Positions 34,236-47,103 of a stretch of 64,000 nucleotides of DNA are shown here, one piece after another. The stretch comes from Glomus cerebriforme (lineage: Eukaryota; Glomeromycota; Glomeromycetes; Glomerales; Glomeraceae). The position numbers were made by a program, and so were the translations under genes. The DNA is taken from NCBI GenBank assembly GCA_003550305.1, contig QKYT01000165.1, positions 58,918 to 122,917 of the forward strand, read 5' to 3'. Below the pieces are notes generated by a model. It saw only the letters and a list, made by a program, of their open reading frames with translations, was not told the DNA's origin and did no database searches. Within the stretch, counting starts at the first letter, position 1. Each line of letters opens with the position of its first letter.

Positions 34236-37099
34236 ATTAGAATTAGTTTTTTTAAAAAACAAAACTAAAATTATCATATGTATTACACTCATCTATAATA
34301 TTTTTTATTTTTAAATATATTATAAAGCATATTATTTTATTTAAAGTATATTATGAATTATATTACAGATAATGATGCAATCTTGTGAAAATATAATCAT
34401 GTGACATTGATAGTGATCACCAATAGTAGTAAATAGCAAACTTGAAATTTTAAAATCTAAAAAAAAACAAAAAAAAAAGAAGTCAAAAATTACATTAAAT
34501 TATAATTGAAAAAGATTGCCAAATAATCTCTAAAGGTAAAATGAAGTGAAATTTGTAAATCATTATTTTGATACTGAATTTGAATTCTATCAGAATTAGA
34601 TTTTAGCAATATGAAAGCAATTAATTCTCTTGATTTTTTAATATATAATATCCTTTTTTTCTAGATATTTTATTAATCTGCATTTGCCTTTTTGTTTTAA
34701 GTGACATATTTAACATTTTTGGATGGGCAAAAAATAATTATTTAATAAATAATTATTGGTTATTTGAATAAAATTTATCATTTACAATGAAAATTTAAAA
34801 ATTTTCTCATAATCACTCATTTTTCTCATGAAAATAATTCAGGCTAAGCATAATTTTAGCTCAAATTATAGAAAATTTTAACCAATAAAATTGTATTTAT
34901 ATAATAAGATTTGTTTTAAATTTGGGCTAATAATATAAAAATCATTCAATTTTAAATGCTAATAACTTTTATGTAAGCATTTTTTTGAAAAACTAACTGG
35001 TAGTTTAATAGTACTTGCCTTAAAGAATAAAGTTACCAGTTTATTTTTTTTAAAATCATATTTTTTTTAAAAATTTGAAAGTTTTTTAAGTGTTACAATT
35101 TTATTATTTAGTATATACTTTTGGCATTATAGTTACATTATTAATATATTTATAATAAGAGAAAAAATATTAGTAAAATATTGTATATCTTTAATCAAAT
35201 AACTTAAGTAATTTATAAGCAGTCATCTTAATTCAAAATTATTAAATATGAAACTGATTAGTTTAGAATAAGTAATTATTTTAGAGATATTTTTATATTT
35301 TTAATTTTATATAATATAGAATCGGGATAAAATTAAGAGTATAATCATATCTAAAGTATAAAAATTTACTCTTATAATCCTTTTCATATGAGTGACAGAT
35401 GTCATCTATTATGATGTATCTTCAACTGCTTTTTTAAAAGTTGTGGATTGCAAATATATATTAAAATATAATAATTGCAATATAGTTGCAGATTATGGCA
35501 TTATGGCACTTATTAGTAAACCCTAATTGAAAACACATCACTGGACTCATCTAGTAACTCATATATGGATAAATTATGTATTAAATAGTTCATATTTATT
35601 ATAACTTTATTTAATTATATATGTCTATCTTAAAAAAAAAAAAAAATTTATTATATAACTTTAAAAAAATAAAAGTAAAAATTAAACTATTTTAAATAAA
35701 CTTTCTGTTAAATATAAATAGATTATATTATTATTTTTTATATGATAGAATTCTTTTTTAATAAAATAATTACTAACATTAAATAAGAACTCAAGATATC
35801 TATAAAATAATTCATAATTTAATTTTATTATTTAGCAAATTAAATTAAATTTAAAAGTTTAAAATTATTTTTTGAGGTTTTTAACCATTTAGAAATCTAA
35901 TTTCAATAAACTTTTTTTTTAATTTTATAACTTTAATCAAACTTTATAAAATAAAAAAAAGTTCATTTAAATTGAATTACTAGTTAATAAATAAATCACA
36001 AAAAACTGGTTTAGCAAATAGTATTAGATATAATAAATTTAAAATTAGGATATTTTACTAATTAAATTTGGCTATTATAAAGCAGCCTAGAATTATAAAA
36101 AATTACCAAAATTTTTTAAATTACATTAAAAAAAAAGCAAAATACTTTTTTTATTACTGAGTTTCTGAAATTTTCTTTAAAAATATAAATCATATTGGCG
36201 ATAAAAAAATCGACATACTTTTATTATAATGCATTAAGCAACAAATTTTTTAAATACGAGGCGGAATGGATTATTATAAAAATAAGTCGTAACGGTAAGT
36301 GTGAATCGGAAATATTGTATTTCTTATTTTTTTTTTTTTTTTTTTTTACCTCAGTTGCTAATCCCCCGAATTTATATTGTAGTTTCGAAATTACTTGATC
36401 TCTTGGAAGTTCTCTTACGGGAAATAATCTTTTACATAATCTGTGCGAGTGATAGTGTTATAGATAGACAAAAATTCTGTAGACATGGGTGGGATAATTT
36501 ATTTCAGAAATCTAGTGTATTGTTATAAGAATCTCGTAATTAGTAATAGATATAGAAATAAATTTTATCGGAAAAGTGAGAGAGCAAAGAAATAACTTGA
36601 TGCTGGGACTCGCATTAAATGGTCTAGGATCCGCGTACTCCCTCTCTCTTTGATAGCATCATCATTTCTTTCTCTACCTACACTTTTTTTACTGAAAAAT
36701 TAATAAAGTTTCGCCTAGATGTACAAAAAATAAATATTGCTATAATAATGCGTGGATATTGTTATCCACATATTTTTGATTATTTTTTTTTTTGGCAAAG
36801 AGGTTGACGACTACCAAGAGATAACTTGGATATCCACTAACTCATAACTTCACCGCCAATGCCTGAACCGACATGAAGCTATGGCGTTTCTCAGTATTTA
36901 TTTCAGCACAATTGCATCCTCAAGTATCAAAATTTAGGTTTAATAACTTCGTGAATCGTAATAGTAATGAGTCACATGCTTTTGTGAAACTTTGAGATTG
37001 GCGTAAAACTGTCACCCGCCGAAAGTACTCGAACTTTGTGGTATCTAATAGAGAAGAAGACGTGAATTATTACTTTATGAGAGTCGAGGCCCAAAATTG

Positions 37100-39138
37100 G
37101 CAGTTGAAACACTATCTAAATTACCGTTTGAAAAATGAAAGTATAATCTTACCCTGGTTGACGATGAGGAGTGGAAGAGATCACTAGAAATTGTTAAAAA
37201 TAACACTTATAAAAATATTCCGGGCTGTATAAGCGGAATTTGCCACGAACTACTAAGTATTAATAATACTTTCGAAGGTTCTGTCGTTCGAAAAAGTTGC
37301 GAGCAATGGTATAATAATTTCTACGAACGAAACTTCGACTTACAGTTTGCTGAAAGAGTTCAGCAACTTGGAAAAAAGTATATTGAACGTAGAAAAAGAT
37401 ATTTTTTCCTCTCAGAAAATGACAGAACTTTTACAAAATAATCGAAAAAGAGAAAGTAGAGAAATCGCAGATTATACATCAATGCCACCCACAGAAGAGG
37501 TAGCATCTTTTCCAGAAACTGTACAAACATCAAGTAGTTTACAAGCTAACGACCAAGAGTACCAAGAGGACCAAGAGGACCAGGAGGTAGATGACACAGA
37601 AATTGACAAAATCATTGTAAATAAGGAAAACATCGCTTATTTAAACCACATTTTTAACAATATCTGACATCTTTCAATGCAATTGTAGGTATCTGCCTTA
37701 CTTTTCACAAACCTAAATCTCGAAGAAATTTGGTTAAAGGTTATGGAACGATTAAAAAAAGACAACTTGCGAGTGCAGTATGTTATTGCGAGTTTGTGAC
37801 TACTTTTTCATGTGTTTTTATTTAATCGCTAAATATTTCAGGTCAATTGAATCCCGAGTTGTGGATCTCTCAGATTGGACTAAAATCGAATGGAACAGGA
37901 TCCTTAAGGCGTCTGACTATTCGCAATTGTTCATTAAATCAAGAAAAAAGCTTTCTAAGGACAAAATCGATAACGATGTGCAGCAATTGCTACGTGATGG
38001 ATCTGGCCGGATGGTAAGTCATTTATTATATAATTTCTTGCTTTTCACAATACACTCAATTATTATGATGTTGGTAGCAGTCATTAAATGATCTAATAGC
38101 GTGGAAGAATAAGTTTATAAACTTGGAAACTCCATCCGAAGATTCGCTGTTAATTGTTGAAATAGTTGATTTTTTGTAAGTTTATTTTAAATACTATAAC
38201 ATTAGATCTTCTTTGCAAATATTAACTGGATTCTGTTTAGCCATCATTGCTTACGAAGAGAAGTAAATGTCCTGATTTTGAACGTGATTTCATTGTTAAA
38301 GTTCTTAGTCCGATAATTGGCACGCTTCTAGAAGAATTCGATATCGGCACTTTTGAGCTTAATTGGTATGTAATGATGTCTTACAACATATATTATTTCT
38401 TATGATGCTAACCTGAGGACTTTGGATAGGATCGAGAAAGAGTCTCGTAGTGTTACAAACCGAAAACGAAAGGCGATGCACGAAGAATATGAGGATCTCA
38501 CTATTAGTATGAAAAAAATGATTTGATAGTTACATTGCGAAGTCATAAAAATGAGTTACTACCACTTGAAGTGGGAAACACAGAAGGACCCATTGATGAT
38601 ACAAAATACCGAAAGGACCACTCAAAACTTAAAGTAGTAATGAAGGATTGTTTAGACACCTTGTGGAGCAAATTGCATTTCAAAAAGGTGGAGCTCAAAG
38701 ATGTTTTCACCCTTGGAATTCAAATTAGCGGTAGGTAAAAATTTATACATTCAATGTTTTGTTTTTTTTTACTGAAAATTTCTTTTATGCTATATAGACA
38801 TAAGTTGGACTATCTACTCCCTTTCATATGATATTTCATAAAACTTTTATACTTTCAACAACGCTCTCGGATATAGAAGACCTTTTACCAAGTTTTTTGG
38901 AAAATCTTCTGGCATTACGAGTATGTACAGAATGACTGTATGGCACATTTTTTTTTAAATCACTGATTGGATCGTTGCATTTTCTATATAGTACACATTA
39001 CTAGACCAAGTTAAAAAGATACGAGCAATTGCTCAAAGAAGGTTAAGCACACCATCTCCACCATCGTCGCCATTACACAGTACAGCAAATTCACCACCTT
39101 CCGGGAAAAACAAAAGCAAGACCCTTTTAGAATCTTAG
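37100..39138 (+). pseudogene. Multi-exon gene of a repeated Mucoromycota/Glomeromycota family, unknown function, broken
   Basis: Recognisable segments in order: DEEWKRSLEIVKNN...GICHELLSINN (37150-37300), an acidic linker (37450-37660), WTKIEWNRILKASDYSQLF (37880-38010, ending in GTAAGT), SLNDLIAWKNKFINLETP (38082-38175, GTAAGT donor), KCPDFERDFIVKVLSPIIGTLLEEF (38250-38365, GTATGT), IEKESRSVTNRKRKAMHEEY, LIVTLRSHKNELLPLEVGN...KVVMKDCLDTLW...GIQISG (38525-38735), LLPSFLENLLALR (to 38920), and a Ser/Pro tail ending at 39138. Intron phases are mostly consistent. Breaks: a one-base shift in an A7 run near 38512-38518 and another near 38840. The 'VGN/EVG...KL...MKD-x-L...G-x-Q-x-S-G' core is one I recall from large families in these fungi; function unassigned. 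Confidence 0.55.
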
Positions 39139-39270
39139 ATGATTTGTACTAAATAGCGGGATATTTGTAGTTTCAATCATTAACATTGTAAAAAGTATAA
39201 TAATTACTTACTGCGTCTTAAGTAATGTTTCACAGTATATTAGTGAATAAAGATTTTTATTTTTCTAAAG

Positions 39271-39681
39271 GAATGCGCACATACAACTGATACAAGATTA
39301 TTGGTCCCTGAAAATGGTTTCAGTGCTTGTCTCTATCGAGATAACCACTTTAAGAGATGTATTAATAGAGATACTATTTCAAAGAAACATACAAGAAGAA
39401 AAGAAATTCTCCAATCTATTGATAGAAGGGAATTTATAATCTGGCAACATAAACAATACATATTACAAGAAGAGGCGAAAATGAAGCGTTTCCAACTGGA
39501 GCTTTTATCCCAATCTACTCCACACTCAGAAAAGAATAAATTGGCATCGGTATCATATTATCATGATGTGCGTTTAACAGGCTATGAAATTTTTGCACAA
39601 TCTAAAGCAACTATAGCAAAAAATACTATGCCCAGTGCTCCAAATTTTGAGCCAGCTTTGCACCCTGGATTGGAAATTTAA
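39271..39681 (+). CDS. Unrecognised terminal exon
   Basis: Open from an AG acceptor-like site (TTTTCTAAAG near 39270) to a TAA at 39681, about 135 codons without an early ATG. The product is hydrophilic, with HTRRKEILQSIDRREFIIWQ, a helical IWQHKQYILQEEAKMKRFQLELL, and a C-terminal SYYHDVRLTGYEIFAQSKA. An open length of this size is unlikely by chance in such AT-rich DNA. It may be the last exon of the gene upstream or of a separate gene. No domain recognised. Confidence 0.4.
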   Translation, partial: ECAHTTDTRLLVPENGFSACLYRDNHFKRCINRDTISKKHTRRKEILQSIDRREFIIWQHKQYILQEEAKMKRFQLELLSQSTPHSEKNKLASVSYYHDVRLTGYEIFAQSKATIAKNTMPSAPNFEPALHPGLEI

Positions 39682-39694
39682 TAGTAAAAGTTGG

Positions 39695-39787
39695 ATCGAC
39701 TCAATCCAATTCAAATCAAATTTGTAATTTGTGAATGTAGATCGGATTGAGGCATCGACTCAATCCAATCCAATTGAATTTGTGAAT
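39695..39787. repeat. Two-copy direct repeat
   Basis: ATCGACTCAATCCAATYCAA followed by TTTGTGAATG occurs at 39695-39736 and again from 39754 to 39787. Between them is an inverted fragment GATCGGATTGAGG. This looks like a transposon end or local slippage. Confidence 0.55.
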
Positions 39788-39789
39788 GC

Positions 39790-41746
39790 ACCCTATGTTA
39801 TGAAAACTAAGGATAGATTACACAACATTTTAATCTATTTCGGACAATTGAATCAAGAAGAATGTATAACATGAAAATCAAAGCCAGAATTATAAATGGC
39901 TTGTCAACAACTATTTATAGTACTTCTAGTAATAATGCTAACATCTCTGTGGTGTGTAAAACTGTTATAAATGTTAATTTATTGGATAATTGCTCCAAAT
40001 GCAACCATAGCAGTAAATATTATCAGTTTTAAATTTAATTATAATAAAGAACTGAAGTTATAAAATTAAGAGTAAAAAACATCATTTTATTATAAAATTT
40101 GCGATGCAATGACACAGGTTTGATCAATTCAAATTTATGAATTAGCGCCTTCAGAATACTGTATATTGTTAAACATATGCGATTTTGATTATCCATAAAT
40201 CCATTGTCAAAATTGTTATTCTCGTCTTGTACATAAATTTTAAATTTTTGTCATATATAGTGACGAATAACTTTCTAAAAAAAAAAGTTTTTTTTCTAAA
40301 TCTTAATGGCTCAACTATCGTAAACTACAAAAGTTGATGAAAGAAACATATGTTTGAGGATAAATCAGATTATAGTCCAAAGAAATACCGTATCAAAACA
40401 ACGATCCCTCAAAACAAATCAATGTGTTATACAGAAGAAGATTGATTCGAAACATAATTATCCTAATTATTCACGTCGAAATGGTTATGACATGGTTGAT
40501 CATAACGTATGCACCAAAATCATGACACTGGGATTGAAATAAGCTTCTTTAAAGAATAGCTCCTCAAAACTGTAAATATCTTAGGTGGTAAGTCTTTTGT
40601 TATCTTAATTTTTAGGTATTTTGCGTGGATAGGGCATAGCACGCTTTCGCCTTATGGGTCTTGTCCCCAAATTTCCTATTATTCGTACAGGCTGCAGGGC
40701 CATAGCTCTTAAAAATTTTCTTATATTAATTTGACTTTAAATTAACTGGTTAGAATTATTATTATATATAACTTTTAATTTTACTAATAATAAATTTTTT
40801 TAAGCATTTCTTTTGAATTTATTATTAGGTATAACTATTGTTATATAAATTGAAATTATGGTTTTTTTTTAAAAATAAAAAAAATGAAACGAAATTGAAT
40901 TTAGGATATAAACTATTTTTGCTTGAAGCAAATTTATTTTTAAAATAATTATTTAATATTAATTGTACAATTATATTTTGTGAAGGAGATTTATTATGTA
41001 TTATATACGGGAAAGTATTTATTATTTATGTTCTTTGTTAAATTTTATGTATTTTGTCATACGTAGTTTTTGCAGCAATAATAGTGCTAATAGTCCTGTT
41101 GGAACATAACTGAAACAATCCAAATTTAAATTTATTAATAAATAAATTTTTTTGAACTGATATGATAAATACTGTAATTATACAGTTAACCATTTTTAAC
41201 CAATTAACCATAATTATTTAAAATTTTAATTTTTGAAAATTCCCATGCATTTTATCATGTAATTATAGACCATCTTATTAAACTTACCTTTCTCATTCTT
41301 TTTTTACTTCTCTCTCATTTACCTCACATTATTTCAAAAATAATACATTCATTTTAAATTTTTATATTCATTAAATTACCTTTACAATTTACAATGCAAC
41401 CGATTTTTTTGCATTTAACAGCTTTATTATGAACGACTCTCCCGAAGCTGATATAGGTGTGTGTTTGTTAATATTTGCTTTAGAGTTAAAGTTGGCTTCA
41501 AAATTAATTAGGATTAAAGTAAGGGAGTAACCATTTAGGAATTTTTTGTTATATATAATTCCACTGGGGGGGGGGGGGGCTTGAGGCCGTGAGGTGTAGT
41601 AATCGAGGTGCAAAAGCAAGTCGCCCATTCAGCAGTGCAAACTGCTAAAATATATTAACTTTCAAAAATATTTTAATTGAAGTTTTCAAATACATTAAGA
41701 TCTAACTTATAATACTACAAACTATATAAATAAAAATGAAACAAAA
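39790..41746. other. Intergenic, no gene supported
   Basis: AT-rich with a GC-richer island at 40620-40715 (see findings) and a run of ten or more G at 41566. Open frames of about 60 codons lack ATG starts or domains. Confidence 0.5.
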
Positions 41747-43540
41747 TCATTCAAATTTTTTTGCTTCATCACATAATGTTTGTCTACAACTAATAGTTTT
41801 TATACCCATTGAAATATATTCAGCATCTGATAGTTTTGTAAGTTGACAAACACGAATTTCTTGTTCTTCAAAAACAGATAAATAACGGATAAATTTATTA
41901 TCACCAAATTCCTTTCATATTCGGTATAGTTTTTTTTGATTGAATTTCAGAATCATAATTTGCAATTAAATTATTATTATCATCAATAGTCACTCCAGGT
42001 GATTTACCAAGATGACCAGTTCCACTTTGAACATAATCCGTGATTTTATTATCATCATCAATAATCATTCCAGGTGATTTAGTTTCATACTTTGAACACA
42101 ATCTGCCTTTGCTTCTATGATTTTATTAACATCAATAGTCGTTCCAGGTGATTTACTAATATCTTTATTTTGATGTCCAGTTGTAATTTCAGATGTAGAA
42201 ACACCGTTTTCTTTAATTGGTTCCTTACCTCCTTCTATACTGTTTGTATTAAAAATAGATCTATCAATCTTATAAATTAAAAATAAATAAATGAATGAAT
42301 CTATTTTAAAAATTAATATTATACATGCTGATGATAATACTAATATTGGTATAATTGTATATCTTTGATATAACACGTATATTATTAATTGTGGTATATC
42401 CTCAAAAAATGCTACAATAATAATGAATATTTCAATTCGCTTCCTTTCTTTTTCTGTAAAATTTGCATTTAATCCATCAATTCCAGCACATTTTGATGAT
42501 ACAACATTTAATGATTCTAAATCCACAATAGATGCAAAAGTGCAAATATTAATGCGACTAGTGGATAATTCTTCCGCCAACGTTCAAATCTCTTGATTCA
42601 TTTAACTGATAATAAACAATATACAATAATAGTATTATATTTAAGAAATTGGTACTAAAAAAAATACCAAACTATAGTTATGAAAGGAAAAATCAATATA
42701 GGAGAACATGAAATTATTAATAGATTAATCTAAAAAAAAAAGTAGGAAGGGAAAAATACGCACCTGTAATATCTAATAAATAATCTATTATAATAAGAGG
42801 GAAAAAGATAATCGTCAAGAAATTTCTTCCTTTCTGATACCTTCTTGCTGAAAGTAACCAAATAATGAATAAAAAAAACAATCCAACTATAACCACAATT
42901 AATATCCACCTAAATCTATACCACAAATGAGCTATTCAAATAAATATTAAATTTACGTATTAGTAAAGAAATCTTAAAACTTTAATCCCCCATAATTACA
43001 ATAAACTTACGATTTTCTGGAACCCCACTAGATCCTCTGTATGGTTTCCTGTAGAAAAAATATCAATATCTTTGTGTATAATCAAATCATCCAAACTGTT
43101 TCTTAGTACAAATGAACTTAGTTGTCCTGATGTTTTGGACCTTTTAATATCTACACGTAATATAATTTGATCTTCACGTATGTTGCTCTTATATTGATAT
43201 CTATCATATGGTATAGAAATACGTCCTTCAATTGCAAAGTCCTTTGTAATTTCACTAGACATGTCATTAACGTATGCCTTTCTACCATCTCTCTGTCCTA
43301 TATACTTTCTTGTTCCAACTGGAGTCAATAGAATGGATGCTTTCGTATCACCTATTCAAAAAAATAAATTTAGTTAATAATGATAACGTTAATGGAAGGA
43401 ATAGATTATTTTAAATTTGATTTTGATTCATGACATTGTTTTTAATTGAGATTACCATCACTAAATGAAACCGGTTCTGATTTATGTCTATTACAAGAAA
43501 TAAAAGAACCAACACTATCAATAATGATAAGGAGTCTAGT
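41747..43540 (-). pseudogene. Membrane protein with SAM-like C-terminus, repeated Rhizophagus family, probably broken
   Basis: Exons on the minus strand: an upstream piece ending near 43455 (EPVSFSDG, GTAATC donor), 43011-43351 (TPVGTRKYIGQRDGRKAYVND...), 42764-42931 (a strong helix, RWILIVVIVGLFFLFIIWLL, and a second FLTIIFFPLIIIDYLL), and a large exon below 42600 with VDLESLNVVSSKCAGIDGL, FIIIVAFFEDIPQLIIYVLY and a further helix. Repeated KSPG-x-TID units follow (42020-42170). The last piece (41747-41900) codes for KFIRYLSVFEEQEIRVCQLTKLSDAEYISMGIK, the L...L-x-D/E...MGI pattern of a SAM domain. The frame changes near 42560, 42095 and 41910, so the gene is decayed or the assembly has indels. 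The EDIPQ-x-x-I helix block is familiar from many Rhizophagus membrane proteins. Confidence 0.55.
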
Positions 43541-43559
43541 TCTTTATAATTATACATCA

Positions 43560-46500
43560 TCATAGATAATCAGCGGTCCCGATTTTTTTTTTAAGGACAA
43601 AAGGAATGTAGATTTCTAAAAAGAAAAGGAAAAGGAATTGAAGTTTTCGAAAAAAAAAGAATTTTTTTTCCTAAAGAACTATGGATATTGTTTTAAATTC
43701 CGTGGAATTTTCGGGATCTCTGCAAAAACTTCCATGGAATTTCAACATAGATCGGTGCATGAACAGTGGTAAATTACGGCAAATTTGCCTGCATATTAAG
43801 GGATAAAACTGTTTCAATATTTCTAACCTTGCCTAAAAAATAAATTTGGATGTACAAGAAATTGTTTTTTGCTATTCAAGCAGGTAAAAAAAAAAAATGG
43901 TTGCCAATCAAAATTCGACAAAACTGGTCATATTTTATGAAAGGAAATTCGATGCGATTGAAATTAAAAACTCTAATCTGAAAAGATATTATACATAATT
44001 ATGAATATTATGTTTTGACAGAGATATTTAAATTAAGCAATGCAATTATAGATCAAATAAAAGAACAGTTAACCAGGAAAAAAATTCTTGGGTATAATTC
44101 AATTATATTTTATCAGTATAATATTAAAATCTTGAAAATCGCTGTGAGTTTGACTCATTTTTTTAACCTTTGTAAATACAAAAGATATATAAATACCCTC
44201 ACTTCTTTAATATTTCAATCTTTTATTTCAATCTTTTTATTAGTATCAAGAAGGCAAACAATTAATGGTAGATAAAGCCAAGGTATGAACCATTTCTCAA
44301 GATGACCTTTTTTTAAATCATTAAAAAGTTTCCAATTTTCATTAGAATTAATTCCATTGAAAAACGTCAAATATACTTTCGTTGGCTAAGGATGTTGGAC
44401 TGATGTTGGACTTTTTTCTTTAAAAGGACTTTTTAGTCTCTTTCTACCCTCTTATAACAGTTCGTTGTAAGGTCTACTTGCTCTGAAGGAGGGTTGGTTA
44501 TGCACCTTCCTTACGACACAAAGAGGGTAGTATCCCTTGTTATTAGATTTCTTTTTTTTATAAATTTTTTTTTACAATGGCAAGGCAGGTCTTAGATATA
44601 TGGTAGGTGAGAAAGATTTCGTAGTTTTTATTTTCGGTCGGATAATTTAACGTTGATCGGCGAACAATTCAACGGACTATATACTGTAGAATCAATATAG
44701 TTTTAGTTTCCATTATGAAAATCCTATGAAAACTAGTCTAATTTACATAATGTACTCTAATATTAATGAAGTTTCCGTTTTTTTGGAAATGTCTTATATA
44801 TCCAATGGAAATTTGACAGGTTTCCACTCCATGACATCACTTCGACCAGTGTAATTCACCTGCGCTCAAACACATACTACACACTTTTCTTTGAAAATAA
44901 AAGTCATTCGGGTAAATCAAAATTTTTATTGGAAGAATTGATTATATTGATTGTATGGTGCCCATTCGAATTCGTTTTAATTTTTAATTATTTATTGAAT
45001 GAAATCAACAATCAAGTCCAGTTTATAAAATTATTTTTTAAAACATAATGCTGTATTTGTATATTTTCATACAATATCCATCTTGAAAAACTATAATATA
45101 ATCTTTTCACTTTAATTGACGAAGATGTAAAACAAATTATTATAATTAAATTAATAACCTAAAGATCCATGCGGGAATAATCATCTGTGATAACATTTAA
45201 CAATACCGTATCAAGATAATAGAATTTCAAATCTATTACCAAAATTCAATAACATGCATTTTTAGTTTTCTTTTTAAAATATTGCTACTTTAAAGTTGAT
45301 TTCATTATTTCCCTTTAAGAATTTATTCAACATGTAATACAAGTGTTATTTATTGATGAATTAAGTTTGGATAAGCATTGATCATTAATAATGATAATTA
45401 ATATTTTCTCCGTCTTACTGTGTAATTTTCAATAAAACCTTACCAATCATCTCCTCTCATCATCATAAATTTTTAATACAGTATTTTCTCCCCTTCTTGA
45501 TATTCAATTTTTTATGATGTTTAAACGAATATTAATTAAATTTGAGAAGCCGACTATTATCGCATTTTATTAGTAGTGATTTAATTTGTGATGTCATACC
45601 AAATATTTTCTGATTGACATATAATCACCGTATGGTTATCTTTCTTCTTTTTCTTTCTTTCACGTTGTGCATCAGATGTCAACCAGCCTAAATTATAGAT
45701 CCATTTGGGCTGACATCTTAAAGAGGATTGGCCAGCAAATTCACGTCAGAAACGCACAATAGAATTAATTAATTAATAAGTTTTAAATAAACACGCCTAA
45801 TTGCTAAAAAATTTTAGACAATAAATCACTGCGCCTACTGCTCGCACCGTGCCATACCTGGTATATCATATAAAGAACACATTTTCACGTATAACAAAAA
45901 TTTTTGAGCTTGTTACAAATCCACATAACAGATAAGGGGTTAATAGATGTACAAAAAAACTTTGGATGCATTAAACTTTTAATAGAAGGTAAACAAACGA
46001 GGGGTTCTCCTAGATGGAATTTGTTAAATGATCTTATTGCGACAACGCCCTTGAATCTTTTATCGGATATAGTAAGAAACAAGTTTATAACAGATCTTTA
46101 ACCATATTTGTGCACCGGCGCTAAACCACATGATCAGTAGTTAACAATAACCCTTAACCCCCTTCTATTCTTCGTTATTGTTGAAAAGCTTGTTATCAAC
46201 TAGATTAACTGAATAAACAATTTTCCATTTTAGAAATACGAAACCAAAAAACACGCAAACGTGGGGCAACATAACCCTGGTCAGCTTTATTACTTTATTT
46301 AGATATCATGTTGATCATAAAAAGGGTTACAATTTATCCCCCCTAGCAATTATTAAAAAGTAAAATCACGTGTCAATCAACCGAAATGTTTCATCTTATA
46401 CGATCAAAGAAAATATGAATCATCCGACTACTAACCGCGAGATTATTACGAATGTAAAAATTAATTGAGAAAAAGAAATAAAAAAAAAAAAATAGAAATA

Positions 46501-47100
46501 TAAATAAAAAAAATGACAATGACTTTGGTGAGAGAAAGTTAAAAAGAATGAGTCGTCTAATATTAAAAAAGTTTTATCCTATTTTTGGAAATACATGAAA
46601 ATCGCAAATCGTTTGTAGATCTATTGTAACTCGAATTTAGCTGTCGTGGCATCATTTCAAAACGAAAAAAAAATTAATCTTATTCTATTCTTTATATTTG
46701 TGATAATTAAAGTGCATGACATTTCTTTTTCTTTGATGCACATTCATGATTCACTGAATTTATATAAGGGACTTTGTTGGTTAATAAACTTTTTATTAGG
46801 AAGTTTTTTCCGGAAAATCCAATTATAAATTTTATTTGCGAAACATCAATTAAACTTATTAAAGTAAAACTTCCGTAATATTCAAAAGAAAAAAAAATCC
46901 TGTTAAATATATTTTTTATATTTAGTTACCCTTATAAAAACCTTGAATTTTGAGAAAAGGATATCTTATTTTTATGAGCTAAAAAAAAAAAAAAGAGTTT
47001 TTTTTTAAAAAAAATAATAATAATAAAAAAAAATAAAAAATAATAATAATAATAATAATAAACGATAAAAATCATTTTACATATATAAAAATTACGAAAC
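43560..47100. other. Intergenic, no gene supported
   Basis: AT-rich. The only structured element seen is the long hairpin at 44444-44530. Opposed open frames at 45885-46101 overlap on both strands and neither has a recognisable domain. Runs of TTATTA and AATAAT precede the gene at 47104. Confidence 0.5.
44444..44530. repeat. Two-tier imperfect hairpin
   Basis: Outer arms CTACCCTCTT (44444-44453) and AAGAGGGTAG (44521-44530) are perfectly complementary. Inside them GTTGTAAGG (44464-44472) pairs with CCTTACGAC (44509-44517) with one G-U. The 3' side has 3 unpaired bases and the 5' side 10. It could be a small transposon or an RNA stem; no coding frame runs through it. Confidence 0.5.
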
Positions 47101-47103
47101 AAA

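Larger units (their letters stand above)
31360..36190. other. Gene-poor AT-rich region
   Basis: Nearly 5 kb with no frame I can support on either strand. It contains the diverged duplication at 31930-32150 and the hexanucleotide tract at 34098-34235. Probably ancient degraded repeat sequence. Confidence 0.6.

Noticed and set aside
34068..34314. Opposed frames coding for Asn-Pro and Leu-Gly dipeptide repeats
   Set aside because: Both are translations of the GGATTA/GAATTA microsatellite and have no independent support.
36195..36397. Possible two-exon mini-gene with GTAAGT donor at about 36295
   Set aside because: The frame opens with TTG, not ATG, a stop lies just upstream, and the spliced product would be under 50 residues with no homology I recognise.
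40354..40542. 62-codon plus-strand frame rich in Lys/Asn
   Set aside because: Starts at TTG, no domain, and composition is like the spacer.
40620..40715. tRNA gene
   Set aside because: No A and B box pair at correct spacing and no cloverleaf could be drawn by eye.
45885..46101. Overlapping 65-codon frames on both strands
   Set aside because: Neither shows a domain, intron signal or upstream leader; only one could be real and nothing favours either.
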